DNA of 64,000 nt from Bacillota bacterium (GTDB lineage: Bacteria; Bacillota; Clostridia; Lachnospirales; Lachnospiraceae). A program made the translations under genes and the position numbers. The DNA lies in NCBI GenBank assembly GCA_023386815.1, contig JAEWIZ010000032.1:62001-126000 (forward strand). The letters run 5' to 3'. Positions 44,719 through 52,980 of the stretch are shown here, one piece after another. The notes below the pieces were generated by a model. It ran no database searches, was not told the DNA's origin, and saw nothing but the letters and a program-made list of their open reading frames with translations. Numbering within the stretch: the first letter of the stretch is position 1; each line of letters begins with the position of its first letter.

Positions 44719-45894
44719 ATGAAACGAGTTTTTATTGTAGTTTTAGATAGCGTAGGAATCGGGGATTTACCGGATGCAGCCCTTTATGGCGATGAAGGCA
44801 GCCATACCCTGTATTCCGCGTCCACAAGTACGTATTTTAATATGCCTAATATGGAGAAATTAGGACTATTTCATATTGAGGGTGTAAAAGAGAAATTCCC
44901 CCAGATTAAGGATGATCAGGCCTTTGAAGGAAGCGTTGCCAGAATGGAAGAGCTTTCTAAGGGAAAGGATACTACCACAGGGCACTGGGAGATTGCAGGA
45001 ATTATATCAGAACAACCATTCCCTACCTATCCCAATGGATTTCCAGAAGAGATATTAAAACCTTTTGAAGAGAAAACAGGAAGAAAAGTTCTTTGTAATC
45101 TTCCTTATTCAGGTACGGACGTTATTCGTGACTATGGAAAAGAGCATGTAGAAACAGGGGCTCTGATTGTATATACCTCAGCAGACAGTGTATTTCAGAT
45201 TGCAGCACATGAAGATGTTGTTTCGGTGGAGGAGTTATATCGTTACTGTGAGATTGCCCGTGAATTATTAAGCGGGGAGCATGCCGTAGGCCGAGTAATA
45301 GCTAGACCATTCACCGGTGAATATCCGGACTATAAACGGACTTCAAATCGCCATGATTTCTCCTTAGAGCCATCAACCACTATGATGGATCAGTTAAAGG
45401 ACAAAGGTTTTGATACCCTTGCGGTAGGAAAAATATATGATATCTTTGCAGGAAAGGGTATTACAGACACCGTACGTACCCACGACAATGCAGAGGGTAT
45501 TGAGAAACTGATAGAACGTACTAAACAGGATTTTGAAGGACTGTGCTTTGTAAATCTAGTAGATACCGACATGATCTACGGACATAGAAATGATATTGAT
45601 GGCTATGCAAGAGCTTTAACTTATTTTGATGAACAATTGCCAAGAGTGCTTGAGGGGCTGCGAGAGGATGATATTTTTATTGTAACCGCAGATCATGGGT
45701 GCGATCCTGGAACTCCTTCAACTGACCACTCCAGAGAGCATATTCCGCTTGTGATTTATGGAGCTAAGATTAAACAGAATAACAACCTTGGTACCAGAAG
45801 TACATTTTCAGATATTGCAGCTACTGTACTTGATTATTTTGGAGTAGAGAGTAAAGTGGCAGGAACCTCCCTTTTACCGGAGATCTTAAAATAA
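44719..45894 (+). CDS. deoB: Phosphopentomutase
   Basis: 391 residues, full length. The alkaline-phosphatase-like fold shows VVLDSVGIGDLPDA (first metal Asp), DTTTGHWEIAG with the phosphate-accepting Thr, and VTADHGCDPGTPSTDHSREH with the remaining metal ligands. It interconverts ribose-1-phosphate and ribose-5-phosphate in nucleoside salvage. No purine-nucleoside phosphorylase gene lies beside it here. Ribosome site AAGGAGG. Confidence 0.96.
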   Translation: MKRVFIVVLDSVGIGDLPDAALYGDEGSHTLYSASTSTYFNMPNMEKLGLFHIEGVKEKFPQIKDDQAFEGSVARMEELSKGKDTTTGHWEIAGIISEQPFPTYPNGFPEEILKPFEEKTGRKVLCNLPYSGTDVIRDYGKEHVETGALIVYTSADSVFQIAAHEDVVSVEELYRYCEIARELLSGEHAVGRVIARPFTGEYPDYKRTSNRHDFSLEPSTTMMDQLKDKGFDTLAVGKIYDIFAGKGITDTVRTHDNAEGIEKLIERTKQDFEGLCFVNLVDTDMIYGHRNDIDGYARALTYFDEQLPRVLEGLREDDIFIVTADHGCDPGTPSTDHSREHIPLVIYGAKIKQNNNLGTRSTFSDIAATVLDYFGVESKVAGTSLLPEILK

Positions 45895-45916
45895 TCAGCA
45901 AGGAGATATGGTTTGA

Positions 45917-46411
45917 ATGGAAAGAATTGAACATCCAATACCGCCATTATACAATAAGGATTCCAAAATCTTGATTTTGGGATCCTTTCCCTCAGTTAAA
46001 TCCAGAGAAGGTCAATTTTTTTATCATCATCCCCAGAATCGGTTCTGGAAGGTAATCAGCGCTATTTATAACTTACCTATACCAACAACCATTGAAGAAA
46101 AACGAAGTATGCTTCATTCATGCCATATTGCTGTATGGGATGTCATCCAAAGCTGTGAAATTGTCGGATCATCCGATAGCAGCATTAAGAATGTTGTTCC
46201 CAATGATTTATCAGTTATTTTAAATAGTGCGGATATTACACAGATTTTTTCGAATGGAAATGCTTCCTATGAGCTGTATATGAAGTATATTTACCCCACG
46301 ACAGAGATAAAAGTAATAAAACTGCCCTCGACCAGCCCTGCAAATGCAACCAGCAGGCTTGAGGGATTAATCGAGAAGTGGTCAATGATTAAGGAGTATA
46401 CAGACAGGTAG
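45917..46411 (+). CDS. DNA-deoxyinosine / uracil-DNA-glycosylase-superfamily protein
   Basis: 164 residues. The UDG-fold start KILILGSFPSVKSREGQFFY and HHPQNRFWKVISAIY, with the late KLPSTSPANATSR, fit the hypoxanthine-DNA-glycosylase branch (TIGR04274-like), which removes deaminated adenine from DNA. It begins 22 bp after deoB and is probably co-transcribed. AAGGAGATATG upstream. Exact base specificity is by family only. Confidence 0.85.
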   Translation: MERIEHPIPPLYNKDSKILILGSFPSVKSREGQFFYHHPQNRFWKVISAIYNLPIPTTIEEKRSMLHSCHIAVWDVIQSCEIVGSSDSSIKNVVPNDLSVILNSADITQIFSNGNASYELYMKYIYPTTEIKVIKLPSTSPANATSRLEGLIEKWSMIKEYTDR

Positions 46412-46520
46412 AATGATCTTAAAGATAAGTAAGATTATTTGAATTCGTCTGAATCTTAATCGGCTTAATCATAAATGGAAGCTTTACTACGAGATAAAAT
46501 GAAAGGCAAAGGATCAAGGC

Positions 46521-46970
46521 ATGAGAATAGTCATACAGAGAGTTTCGGAAGCTCAGGTAAGGGTCGATAATCAGATTACAGGATCAATTGGTCGGGGATT
46601 TTTAATATTATTAGGTATTGGCTCAGAAGATACTAAGGAAATTGCAGATAAGTATATCGATAAGATCCTAAAACTCCGAATTTTTGAAGATGAAAATGGG
46701 AAAACAAATCTTTCCCTGCAGGATGTGGGAGGAGAGATATTGGTTGTATCCCAGTTTACTTTATATGCTGACTGTAAAAAAGGAAGTCGACCTGCCTTTA
46801 CTAACGCTGGAAATCCAGCATTGGCTCAGGAGCTTTATGAATATTTCCTGGAAAGGGTTAAGGAAAGCTTAGGTAGTGTCCAAGCAGGTAAATTCGGTGC
46901 AGATATGAAGGTTTCTCTAATTAATGATGGGCCATTTACAATAGTGCTTGATGAGAAATTTTTAGGATAG
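46521..46970 (+). CDS. dtd: D-aminoacyl-tRNA deacylase
   Basis: 149 residues, full length. MRIVIQRVSEAQVRVDNQIT at the start, the catalytic loop SQFTLYADCKKGSRPAFTNA and the GPFTIVLD tail are all typical of Dtd. It removes D-amino acids wrongly attached to tRNA. Confidence 0.96.
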   Translation: MRIVIQRVSEAQVRVDNQITGSIGRGFLILLGIGSEDTKEIADKYIDKILKLRIFEDENGKTNLSLQDVGGEILVVSQFTLYADCKKGSRPAFTNAGNPALAQELYEYFLERVKESLGSVQAGKFGADMKVSLINDGPFTIVLDEKFLG

Positions 46971-47002
46971 GAATGCAAAGAAAGTCAATTTAAATAATTC
47001 TT

Positions 47003-47032
47003 TGAAATATATGTATAAACTTCCCCATATTA
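47003..47032 (+). promoter_or_regulatory. Sigma-F/G-like promoter of spoVT
   Basis: TGAAAT (47003-47008) and CATATTA (47026-47032) are 17 bp apart, close to the forespore sigma consensus (TGAATA, CATACTA). SpoVT is a sigma-G gene in Bacillus, which supports the reading. Confidence 0.5.
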
Positions 47033-47108
47033 CAAACAATATTAACAGATAATATAGTGATAACAATTGTTTGAATATCTAAATTACTTAAATGGAGGAA
47101 GATCATGT

Positions 47109-47657
47109 ATGAAAGCAACTGGTATTGTAAGAAGAATAGATGACCTGGGACGTGTTGTAGTGCCGAAAGAGATTCGACGCACCTTAAGGATCCGCGAAGG
47201 AGATCCCTTGGAGATATTTACAGATCGAGAAGGAGAAATCATATTAAAGAAATATTCACCTATTGGTGAGTTGGGACAATTTGCGAAGCAATACGCAGAT
47301 TCTCTAGCACAAACCACAGGGAACATCGTAGCGATCGCAGATAAGGATCAATTTATTGCTGTGGCAGGACCAACGAAGAAGGATATTATAGCAAAAAGCA
47401 TTAGTCATGAGTTGGAAGAAGTGATTAATGAAAGAGAGACCGTTACTGCTGCAAAAGAGGATAAGAATTTTGTGAGAATTATGAATGAAGATGATTCTGA
47501 ATTTACATTCCAGGTTATTACCCCTATTATCAGCGAGGGTGATGCGATTGGAGCTGTTATTCTCTTAACCAAGGATGCTAAGACCAAATTTGGTGAGATG
47601 GAAGTAAAGCTTGCCAGTACAGCTTCTGCGTTCTTAGGCAGACAAATGGAACAATAG
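47109..47657 (+). CDS. spoVT: Stage V sporulation protein T
   Basis: 182 residues from the ATG at 47109; GGAGG lies just upstream and an earlier in-frame start lacks one. The AbrB/SpoVT DNA-binding swapped-hairpin reads MKATGIVRRIDDLGRVVVPK; the C-terminal GAF domain follows (IVAIADKDQFIAVAG to TASAFLGRQMEQ). SpoVT is a late forespore regulator of germination and spore-protection genes. A sigma-F/G-like promoter precedes it and a terminator follows. In Bacillus it also heads the region that runs to ftsH. Confidence 0.95.
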   Translation: MKATGIVRRIDDLGRVVVPKEIRRTLRIREGDPLEIFTDREGEIILKKYSPIGELGQFAKQYADSLAQTTGNIVAIADKDQFIAVAGPTKKDIIAKSISHELEEVINERETVTAAKEDKNFVRIMNEDDSEFTFQVITPIISEGDAIGAVILLTKDAKTKFGEMEVKLASTASAFLGRQMEQ

Positions 47658-47664
47658 GAAATAG

Positions 47665-47713
47665 AGTACCCTAAACTGTATTGGAAGAATCGAATGCGGA
47701 AGGGTACTTTTTT
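47665..47713 (+). terminator. Terminator after spoVT
   Basis: AGTACCCT (47665-47672) pairs with AGGGTACT (47701-47708), followed by five T. Confidence 0.8.
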
Positions 47714-47830
47714 CATGTAGCCTCTTTTTTGAGTTGTATGCTGGAAGAATATTGGTTATAATACATTCCATAATAAGAAATTGCAAAATAGCAGTAGTAT
47801 TTGAGTTTCGCAATTACTTAAAATACAAAA

Positions 47831-47858
47831 GGAGGACAAATCCTCCAAGAAAGGAGGA
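47831..47858 (+). promoter_or_regulatory. Decoy ribosome site, anti-ribosome site and true ribosome site before mazG
   Basis: GGAGGA (47831-47836), TCCTCC (47841-47846) and GGAGGA (47853-47858) come in sequence, with the mazG start TTG at 47864. The middle element can pair with either copy, so folding decides whether the second GGAGGA is free for translation. Confidence 0.5.
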
Positions 47859-47863
47859 TTAGG

Positions 47864-48640
47864 TTGGCTGCTTATACCTTTGAGGAATTTATGGATATCA
47901 TACGAAAGCTTCGCAGTGAAGAGGGATGTCCCTGGGATCGGGAGCAGACTCATGAGAGCTTGAAGAATTGCTTGATAGAAGAATGTTATGAAACCATAGA
48001 AGCAATTAATAATAAGGATAATGAAAATCTGTGTGAGGAACTGGGCGATGTTCTTCTACAGGTAGCTCTTCATAGTGTGATAGCCGAAGAGAGCGATGAG
48101 TTTACTATAAAAGAGGTTGTTTCCGAAGTGGCTGAAAAAATGATTCGTAGACATCCGCATGTCTTTGGTGATGTGGTTGTGGAAAACTCAGAGGGTGTTA
48201 TACGTAACTGGGATGAGATTAAAAAAACGGAAAAGAAGACGGTGAATGCTGCTCAGGAACTACTTCAGGTACCGAAGGCTCTCCCGGCTAATATCAGAGC
48301 GGAAAAAATTCAGCGAAAGGCTGCCAAAGCAGGAATGGATTTTGAGGATGTTCCCCAAGTCTTAAATAAGGTGGAAGAAGAGTTGAAAGAACTCTCGGAA
48401 GCTATTGAAATTGGGGATAAAAGCAAGATAGATGAGGAATTTGGTGACCTTATGTTCTCATTAGTTAATTTGTCTCGGTTTTTACAATTAAATGCAGAAA
48501 ATTCCTTGACAAATGCCACTAATAAGTTTATAAATAGATTTGTAGATGTCTTTGCTCTAGCGGAGAGTAGGGGCCAGAATCTATGTGAACTCCCCCCTAC
48601 AGCGCTGGATGAATTGTGGCGGGAAGTAAAATATTATTAA
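47864..48640 (+). CDS. mazG: Nucleoside triphosphate pyrophosphohydrolase MazG
   Basis: 258 residues from a TTG start after AAGGAGGA. Two MazG repeats are visible: EGCPWDREQTHESLKNCLIE with ECYETIEAI and EELGDVLLQVALH (first), and KVEEELKELSEAIE with EEFGDLMFSLVNL (second). It breaks down non-standard or excess NTPs. In Bacillus this is the C-terminal half of YabN, which also has an N-terminal methyltransferase domain; here that domain is absent. Next comes hupB, as in related clostridia. Confidence 0.93.
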   Translation: MAAYTFEEFMDIIRKLRSEEGCPWDREQTHESLKNCLIEECYETIEAINNKDNENLCEELGDVLLQVALHSVIAEESDEFTIKEVVSEVAEKMIRRHPHVFGDVVVENSEGVIRNWDEIKKTEKKTVNAAQELLQVPKALPANIRAEKIQRKAAKAGMDFEDVPQVLNKVEEELKELSEAIEIGDKSKIDEEFGDLMFSLVNLSRFLQLNAENSLTNATNKFINRFVDVFALAESRGQNLCELPPTALDELWREVKYY

Positions 48641-48679
48641 GACGAAAAAATTTTTAATACTTTAGAGGAGGAGCAATCC

Positions 48680-48955
48680 ATGAACAAAGCAGAATTAGTA
48701 GCAGCAATTGCTGAGAAGACAGAGTTTTCTAAGAAGGATTCAGAGAAAGCATTAAAGGCTTTCATTGATGTAGTTACAGAGGAATTAACAAAAGGTGAGA
48801 AGGTTCAATTAGTTGGTTTCGGTACTTTCGAAGTATCTGAAAGACCTGCTAGAACCGGTAGAAATCCTTTAACAAAGGAAACTATCACAATCGCTGCTTC
48901 TAAAGCACCTAAATTTAAGGCTGGTAAGGCTTTAAAGGACGTTATCAACGCATAG
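48680..48955 (+). CDS. hup: DNA-binding protein HU
   Basis: 91 residues, standard HU length. MNKAELVAAIAEKTEFSKKD opens the dimer domain; the DNA-gripping arm FGTFEVSERPARTGRNP ends with APKFKAGKALKDV. A nucleoid protein that bends and compacts DNA. AGAGGAGGAG is the ribosome site. A strong terminator follows. Confidence 0.97.
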   Translation: MNKAELVAAIAEKTEFSKKDSEKALKAFIDVVTEELTKGEKVQLVGFGTFEVSERPARTGRNPLTKETITIAASKAPKFKAGKALKDVINA

Positions 48956-48968
48956 TTAATTGAGAACG

Positions 48969-49024
48969 AAGGCTGTTTTAATTCTGTAACTTCAAAAGTG
49001 ATAGAATTAAATACAGCCTTTTTT
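48969..49024 (+). terminator. Terminator after hup
   Basis: AAGGCTGTTTTAATTCT (48969-48985) pairs with AGAATTAAATACAGCCTT (49003-49020) with one bulge, followed by TTTT. Confidence 0.88.
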
Positions 49025-49145
49025 ATAATAGGTGGTGAAAGCAGGGATATGCTTGACCATTTTTCAAGCCCTCCTAAACTGAGGTGTGGTTACAGGGGCT
49101 GTATTCATGGATTGTAGGACTTCCGACAAGTATGTGGAGGTAATA

Positions 49146-49385
49146 ATGAGATTAGATAAGTTTTTAAAGGTATCACGAATCATCAAACGCCGTACGGTAG
49201 CAAACGATGCTTGTGATGCGGGTAGAGTAACGATAAATGGGAAGCCGGCCAAAGCATCAGCAACGGTAAAGGTTGGAGATGTCATAGAGATTGGCTTTGG
49301 TGCAAAAGCAGTGAAGGTGGAAGTTCTGGATGTAGCAGAAACCACAAAGAAAGATGATGCAAAAGAGCTTTATAAATATTTATAA
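49146..49385 (+). CDS. rqcP: S4-domain RNA-binding protein RqcP
   Basis: 79 residues from the ATG at 49146 after GTGGAGG; the frame runs upstream without a ribosome site. It is one S4 domain (MRLDKFLKVSRIIKRRTVAN, GRVTINGKPAKAS, VGDVIEIGFGAKAVKV). RqcP (YabO/Hsp15) binds stalled 50S ribosomes with RqcH to tag blocked chains with alanine. The position before yabP-yabQ-divIC is the conserved one. Confidence 0.93.
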   Translation: MRLDKFLKVSRIIKRRTVANDACDAGRVTINGKPAKASATVKVGDVIEIGFGAKAVKVEVLDVAETTKKDDAKELYKYL

Positions 49386-49495
49386 ATTTTAGTTTCACCC
49401 AAAGTATCATGAAATTGATAACATGAGTTTGCTTTGATAATATAAGCAGGAAGATGATTTTCTTCCTGTAATATACAGCTTGTAATAAATTGTAC

Positions 49496-49588
49496 GTCAT
49501 GAAGTAGCAAGTCTCCTCATATACTTAAGAAGATAAATGAATACCGTTAACAACGGGATATCTTCGTAAGGATATGAGGAGGTTTTTT
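49496..49588 (+). promoter_or_regulatory. yabP switch region: sigma-E-like promoter overlapping a hairpin that buries the ribosome site
   Basis: CTCCTCATAT (49513-49522) pairs perfectly with ATATGAGGAG (49572-49581), extended inward by CTTA/TAAG and GAAGATA/TATCTTC, and six T follow (49583-49588). The 3' arm holds the yabP ribosome site GAGGAGG. A sigma-E-like promoter, GTCATGAA (49496-49503), 14-bp spacer, CATATACT (49518-49525), overlaps the 5' arm. Transcripts starting near 49532 would lack the outer 5' arm, so the ribosome site would be free. A weak hairpin at 49447-49468 lies just upstream. Confidence 0.6.
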
Positions 49589-49589
49589 A

Positions 49590-49877
49590 ATGGATGAGAG
49601 ACAACCAATTTTAAAAGGGCATAAACTAAATATTAATGCAAGAAAAACAGCGGCTATCACTGGAGTTAATGATGTATTATCCTTTGATGCAGGTGAAGTA
49701 TTATTGCAGACGGAGCAGGGTGTCCTGATGATTCGTGGCAATGAGCTGCATGTTAACCGTCTTACCCTGGAAAAGGGTGAAGTGGATATTGATGGAAGGA
49801 TTGACAGCTTGACCTATTCCGATACCTCCACTATGGGCAAATCTTCTGAGAATATATTCGGCAGGCTTTTCAAATAG
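49590..49877 (+). CDS. yabP: Sporulation protein YabP
   Basis: 95 residues, full length. KLNINARKTAAITGVNDVLS, TEQGVLMIRGNELHVNRLTL and EKGEVDIDGRIDSLTYSD match the YabP/YqfC beta-strand pattern. It is made in the mother cell and is needed for normal spore formation in some species. Its ribosome site lies in a large hairpin (49513-49581). yabQ begins 9 bp later. Confidence 0.93.
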   Translation: MDERQPILKGHKLNINARKTAAITGVNDVLSFDAGEVLLQTEQGVLMIRGNELHVNRLTLEKGEVDIDGRIDSLTYSDTSTMGKSSENIFGRLFK

Positions 49878-49886
49878 GAGGCCTGT

Positions 49887-50351
49887 ATGAATGAAGAAAT
49901 CATAATGCAATTACAGTTTTTTGCGATATCTATTTTATGGGGTGGGATCATACTGCTTATCTATGATGTTCTCCGTATCTTTCGAAGGTTAAAAAAGCAT
50001 GGGAATATTATGATTGCTGCCCAAGATATATTATTCTGGATTGCAGCCAGTATCTTTATATTTGTTATGATATATCAAGTCAATAATGGAATTATTCGTG
50101 GTTTTTGCGTTATGGGGATGGCAATTGGTATGGTAATATACCACTTTATAATAAGCGAGCTCTTTGTGGAAATGGTCACAAGGCTGTTTCGGTTATTGCT
50201 GAAGCCATTTGGGATTGCATTTGGCTTTATCAGGAAGGCTGGAAGAGCAGTAGGAACTAGAGGTAAGAAAGCTGTAAAGTTCATAAAAAGTCAATTGAAA
50301 AAAGGGATGAAATCGGTTAAAATATCAGGTGAAAAAAGTAAAAAGGAATAA
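49887..50351 (+). CDS. yabQ: Spore cortex biosynthesis protein YabQ
   Basis: 154 residues. Four membrane helices (ILWGGIILLIYDVLRIFRRL, DILFWIAASIFIFVMIYQVN, CVMGMAIGMVIYHFIISELF) and a strongly basic tail. YabQ localises to the forespore membrane and is needed for the cortex. Ribosome site AGGAGG inside the yabP end. The pair yabP-yabQ has the standard order before divIC. Confidence 0.9.
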   Translation: MNEEIIMQLQFFAISILWGGIILLIYDVLRIFRRLKKHGNIMIAAQDILFWIAASIFIFVMIYQVNNGIIRGFCVMGMAIGMVIYHFIISELFVEMVTRLFRLLLKPFGIAFGFIRKAGRAVGTRGKKAVKFIKSQLKKGMKSVKISGEKSKKE

Positions 50352-50374
50352 GCGTTTTATTTAGAGGACATATA

Positions 50375-50671
50375 ATGATGAGAAAAAGGCGTAAAAATAG
50401 TACAGGCTTTGGAATCATAGCTATGGTAGTATTTATTTTGGCTGCAATAGTGTCTTATAGCAGGATTGGTCTTCAGGAGAGATATGATGAAGCTGAAGTC
50501 AAAATTGAAAGACTGCAAGGGAAGATTAATGAGCAAAAGGAACGTGCTCTTGATATCAGTAACCTAAAAGCATATGTACAAACCAAAGCGTATATTGAAG
50601 AGATGGCTAGAGAGAAGCTAGGATTAGTTTATCCTGATGAGATTATTTTTACTCCGGAAGAGGATAACTGA
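50375..50671 (+). CDS. divIC: Septum formation initiator DivIC/FtsB-like
   Basis: 98 residues. A short basic start (MMRKRRKNSTG), one membrane helix (FGIIAMVVFILAAIVSYSRI) and a coiled coil (YDEAEVKIERLQGKINEQKE), then EEMAREKLGLVYPDEIIF, the family's usual C-terminal end. It joins FtsL and DivIB in the division ring. Position after yabQ and before a tRNA and spoIIE is conserved. Confidence 0.93.
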   Translation: MMRKRRKNSTGFGIIAMVVFILAAIVSYSRIGLQERYDEAEVKIERLQGKINEQKERALDISNLKAYVQTKAYIEEMAREKLGLVYPDEIIFTPEEDN

Positions 50672-50803
50672 TTATAGGGCTTGCATCTAGGATTCTGTAA
50701 CAATACATAGGAGATGAATTACATTTTGGATGGTTCACTCACCGGTAAAAGTAAGAATTTTATGGGTGGGGTTAATTCCCTTGTGTTTTTATAAAGAAAG
50801 TGA

Positions 50804-50832
50804 TTGACAATCTATAAGAAAGCAGATATAAT
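50804..50832 (+). promoter_or_regulatory. Promoter of tRNA-Met
   Basis: TTGACA (50804-50809) and TATAAT (50827-50832) with a 17-bp spacer, both perfect. Confidence 0.92.
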
Positions 50833-50847
50833 AAAGTTCGTCACTTC

Positions 50848-50921
50848 GGCGAAGTAGCTCAGTTGGCGAGAGCACGCGGTTCATACCCGCGGTGTCGGCG
50901 GTTCAAATCCGTCCTTCGCTA
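50848..50921 (+). tRNA. tRNA-Met (CAU), elongator type
   Basis: 74 bases fold into a full cloverleaf: acceptor GGCGAAG/CTTCGCT, D arm GCTC/GAGC, anticodon stem CGCGG/CCGCG with loop TTCATAC (CAT anticodon), T arm with TTCAAAT. G at position 1 pairs with T72, unlike initiator tRNA, so this is the elongator (a lysidine-modified tRNA-Ile2 is the alternative). CCA is not encoded. In Bacillus a tRNA-Met lies at the same place before spoIIE. Confidence 0.95.
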
Positions 50922-50937
50922 TTATGGTATATTGTAT

Positions 50938-50988
50938 AAAAAGGCTGTAATTTCACTAACTTCAGGTTAGAGAGATTACAGCCTTTTT
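50938..50988 (+). terminator. Terminator of the tRNA
   Basis: AAAAAGGCTGTAAT pairs with ATTACAGCCTTTTT (50975-50988). Confidence 0.9.
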
Positions 50989-51002
50989 GACCTTACGTAA
51001 GA

Positions 51003-51038
51003 AAGACAAGGGAATCAGTCTGCTGATTCCCTTGTCTT
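51003..51038. terminator. Terminator of the chemotaxis receptor gene
   Basis: AAGACAAGGGAATCAG (51003-51018), loop TCTG, exact complement at 51023-51038. It lies just past the end of the minus-strand gene. Confidence 0.8.
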
Positions 51039-51063
51039 AAAATAATGATAATAAATAATGAAT

Positions 51064-52980
51064 TTAAATTTTAAACTTCTGTATGAGAGCATTTAAGCTT
51101 TCTGCTATTTCAGATTGCTTGCTGGCCATGGTTGAAATTTTATCTACTGACTGAGAGGTTTTGCTCATACTGTTTAATATTTCTTCTGAGCTGTAGGTAG
51201 TGCTTTGCATGTTATTAGCAATACTTTGGATAACGCTGCTGATTTCCTCTGTAGAAGCATTCATCTCCTGTGACATAGAAGCGGTATCTTGTGAAAATTC
51301 ATTAACAAAGATTGCATCATGGTCATAGCTTTCACCGGTGCTAACTAAAAGGTCATAATCAGAACGAACCTGCTGGTCAATAAAGTTCAACAAATCCATA
51401 GAACTCTCTTCTAAATCATGAAAGGCTTCTTGAACATCAGTAATGACATGATTGATTTCATTTGCATATTCCGTTGATTTTTCCGCAAGTTTACGAATTT
51501 CATTGGCTACCACTGCAAAGCCTTTTCCTGCTTCTCCCGCTCTCGCCGATTCGATGGAGGCATTCAGAGAAAGGAGATTCGTCTGCTCTGCAATGTTGGA
51601 AATGGCATTTAAAATCGATAGAATTTCTTCTACAACTTTACCCTGTTTAATGGCCTTGATCATACTATCTTGTTTATCAGCATAGATTTGGTCAGCCAAT
51701 TGCTTGGATTTAATACCTTGAGACTTAATGCTATCGGCTCTTTTTCTAATTTCGTTGGACTGCTCATGACCGTTGTCTGCAATGGAGGATAACTGTGTAA
51801 TGCCAGAATCTACTTGTTCAATAGTTGCTGACAATTCTTCGGTAACTGCGTTGATATCCATAACATCCCTAACGATATTCTCAGTGTTATCGTTGATGCT
51901 GTTAAAATCACTTGATAACTCATCAATGGTTGCAGATAACTCTTGGCTGGAGGCAGATACCTGATGAGATTCAGTCATAATTTCAATTAGGAGTTGCTTC
52001 AGATTTTCCTGGGATTTGTTCAGAGCATTAAGTAAGGTACCGAACTCATCCTTGTTCTTATATTTAAGCTGAAGAGTTAGATCACCGTTACCGATCGATT
52101 CTGCTAATAGGATTCCTTTATTTAGAGAATTCTTAATATATCTTGACATTAGAAGCCCCAGAATAATTGACAAGGCAAAACTGATTGCAAGTGCAAAATA
52201 CATAAAACGAACGGAGGTGTAGGAATAGGCCTCATTTTCTTCATGGGAACTGTCAGCTCTTTGAATATTATCACTAATTAAAGAATCCAGGGATTTTTCC
52301 ATATCAAATCGAGTATAGGTGACATTTGGCAAGATGTGGTTTGCACTACTAAGATCACCATCAGCTGCAAATTTTATTAGCTTTCCGGTTTCCTCTTTGT
52401 AGCGTATTAAACTTTTTTGAAATAGCTCCCAAGTAGTTATATCTTTTTCGTCAACAATACGACTGCTTAAGTCACTAATAAGACCGGAGATATCCTCCAT
52501 GACAATGTTAATTTTTTGAGCATTGGATTGAACGGTATGAGGGTTATCCGTATTAAGTAGTTCAATAAGATATTCTCTGACTACTAAAAGATCCTCCTTA
52601 ATGAGATGAAAATCATTAATATTTTGCAGATGGACGTTATACATGGTATTGGTATTGCGTCCCATTTCTTTTATGCAAGATATACCGATTAAGCAAACAG
52701 CACTCATTATAATACTTGTTATTAGAAAGCTAACAATTAATTTGACTCTAACCGAAAGTTTAACTGATTTCTTTTTTGTACTCGTATTTAATGTTTCATT
52801 TAAATTCTTATTTGCTTTCTTGTTTAAGCTTTTGTTTAATTTCCTAGCTGCTTTCTTATCTAATTCTTTTTTTGATTTCTTGTCAAGCTTCTCTCTTAAT
52901 TTCTCATTCTCTTTTGATCTTTTGTTAGATTCCTTATTTAATTCCTGATCCGATTTCTTGATTGATTTTTTTATTACCAT
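51064..52980 (-). CDS. Methyl-accepting chemotaxis protein with Lys/Asn-rich N-terminal extension
   Basis: 638 residues from the ATG at 52980 after TTGGAG. Before the first helix (about 81-103) lies an 80-residue Lys/Asn/Leu-rich tail (MVIKKSIKKSDQELNKESNK, KKANKNLNETLN). A four-helix-bundle-type sensor (about 105-255), a second helix, a HAMP region and the signalling domain follow; the hairpin tip EQTNLLSLNASIESARAGEA and GFAVVANEIRKLAEKS is intact. It relays a stimulus to CheA. The N-terminal tail is unusual for the family. The gene sits on the opposite strand between tRNA-Met and spoIIE, interrupting a conserved order. No chemotaxis genes are near. Confidence 0.93.
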   Translation of the reverse strand: MVIKKSIKKSDQELNKESNKRSKENEKLREKLDKKSKKELDKKAARKLNKSLNKKANKNLNETLNTSTKKKSVKLSVRVKLIVSFLITSIIMSAVCLIGISCIKEMGRNTNTMYNVHLQNINDFHLIKEDLLVVREYLIELLNTDNPHTVQSNAQKINIVMEDISGLISDLSSRIVDEKDITTWELFQKSLIRYKEETGKLIKFAADGDLSSANHILPNVTYTRFDMEKSLDSLISDNIQRADSSHEENEAYSYTSVRFMYFALAISFALSIILGLLMSRYIKNSLNKGILLAESIGNGDLTLQLKYKNKDEFGTLLNALNKSQENLKQLLIEIMTESHQVSASSQELSATIDELSSDFNSINDNTENIVRDVMDINAVTEELSATIEQVDSGITQLSSIADNGHEQSNEIRKRADSIKSQGIKSKQLADQIYADKQDSMIKAIKQGKVVEEILSILNAISNIAEQTNLLSLNASIESARAGEAGKGFAVVANEIRKLAEKSTEYANEINHVITDVQEAFHDLEESSMDLLNFIDQQVRSDYDLLVSTGESYDHDAIFVNEFSQDTASMSQEMNASTEEISSVIQSIANNMQSTTYSSEEILNSMSKTSQSVDKISTMASKQSEIAESLNALIQKFKI

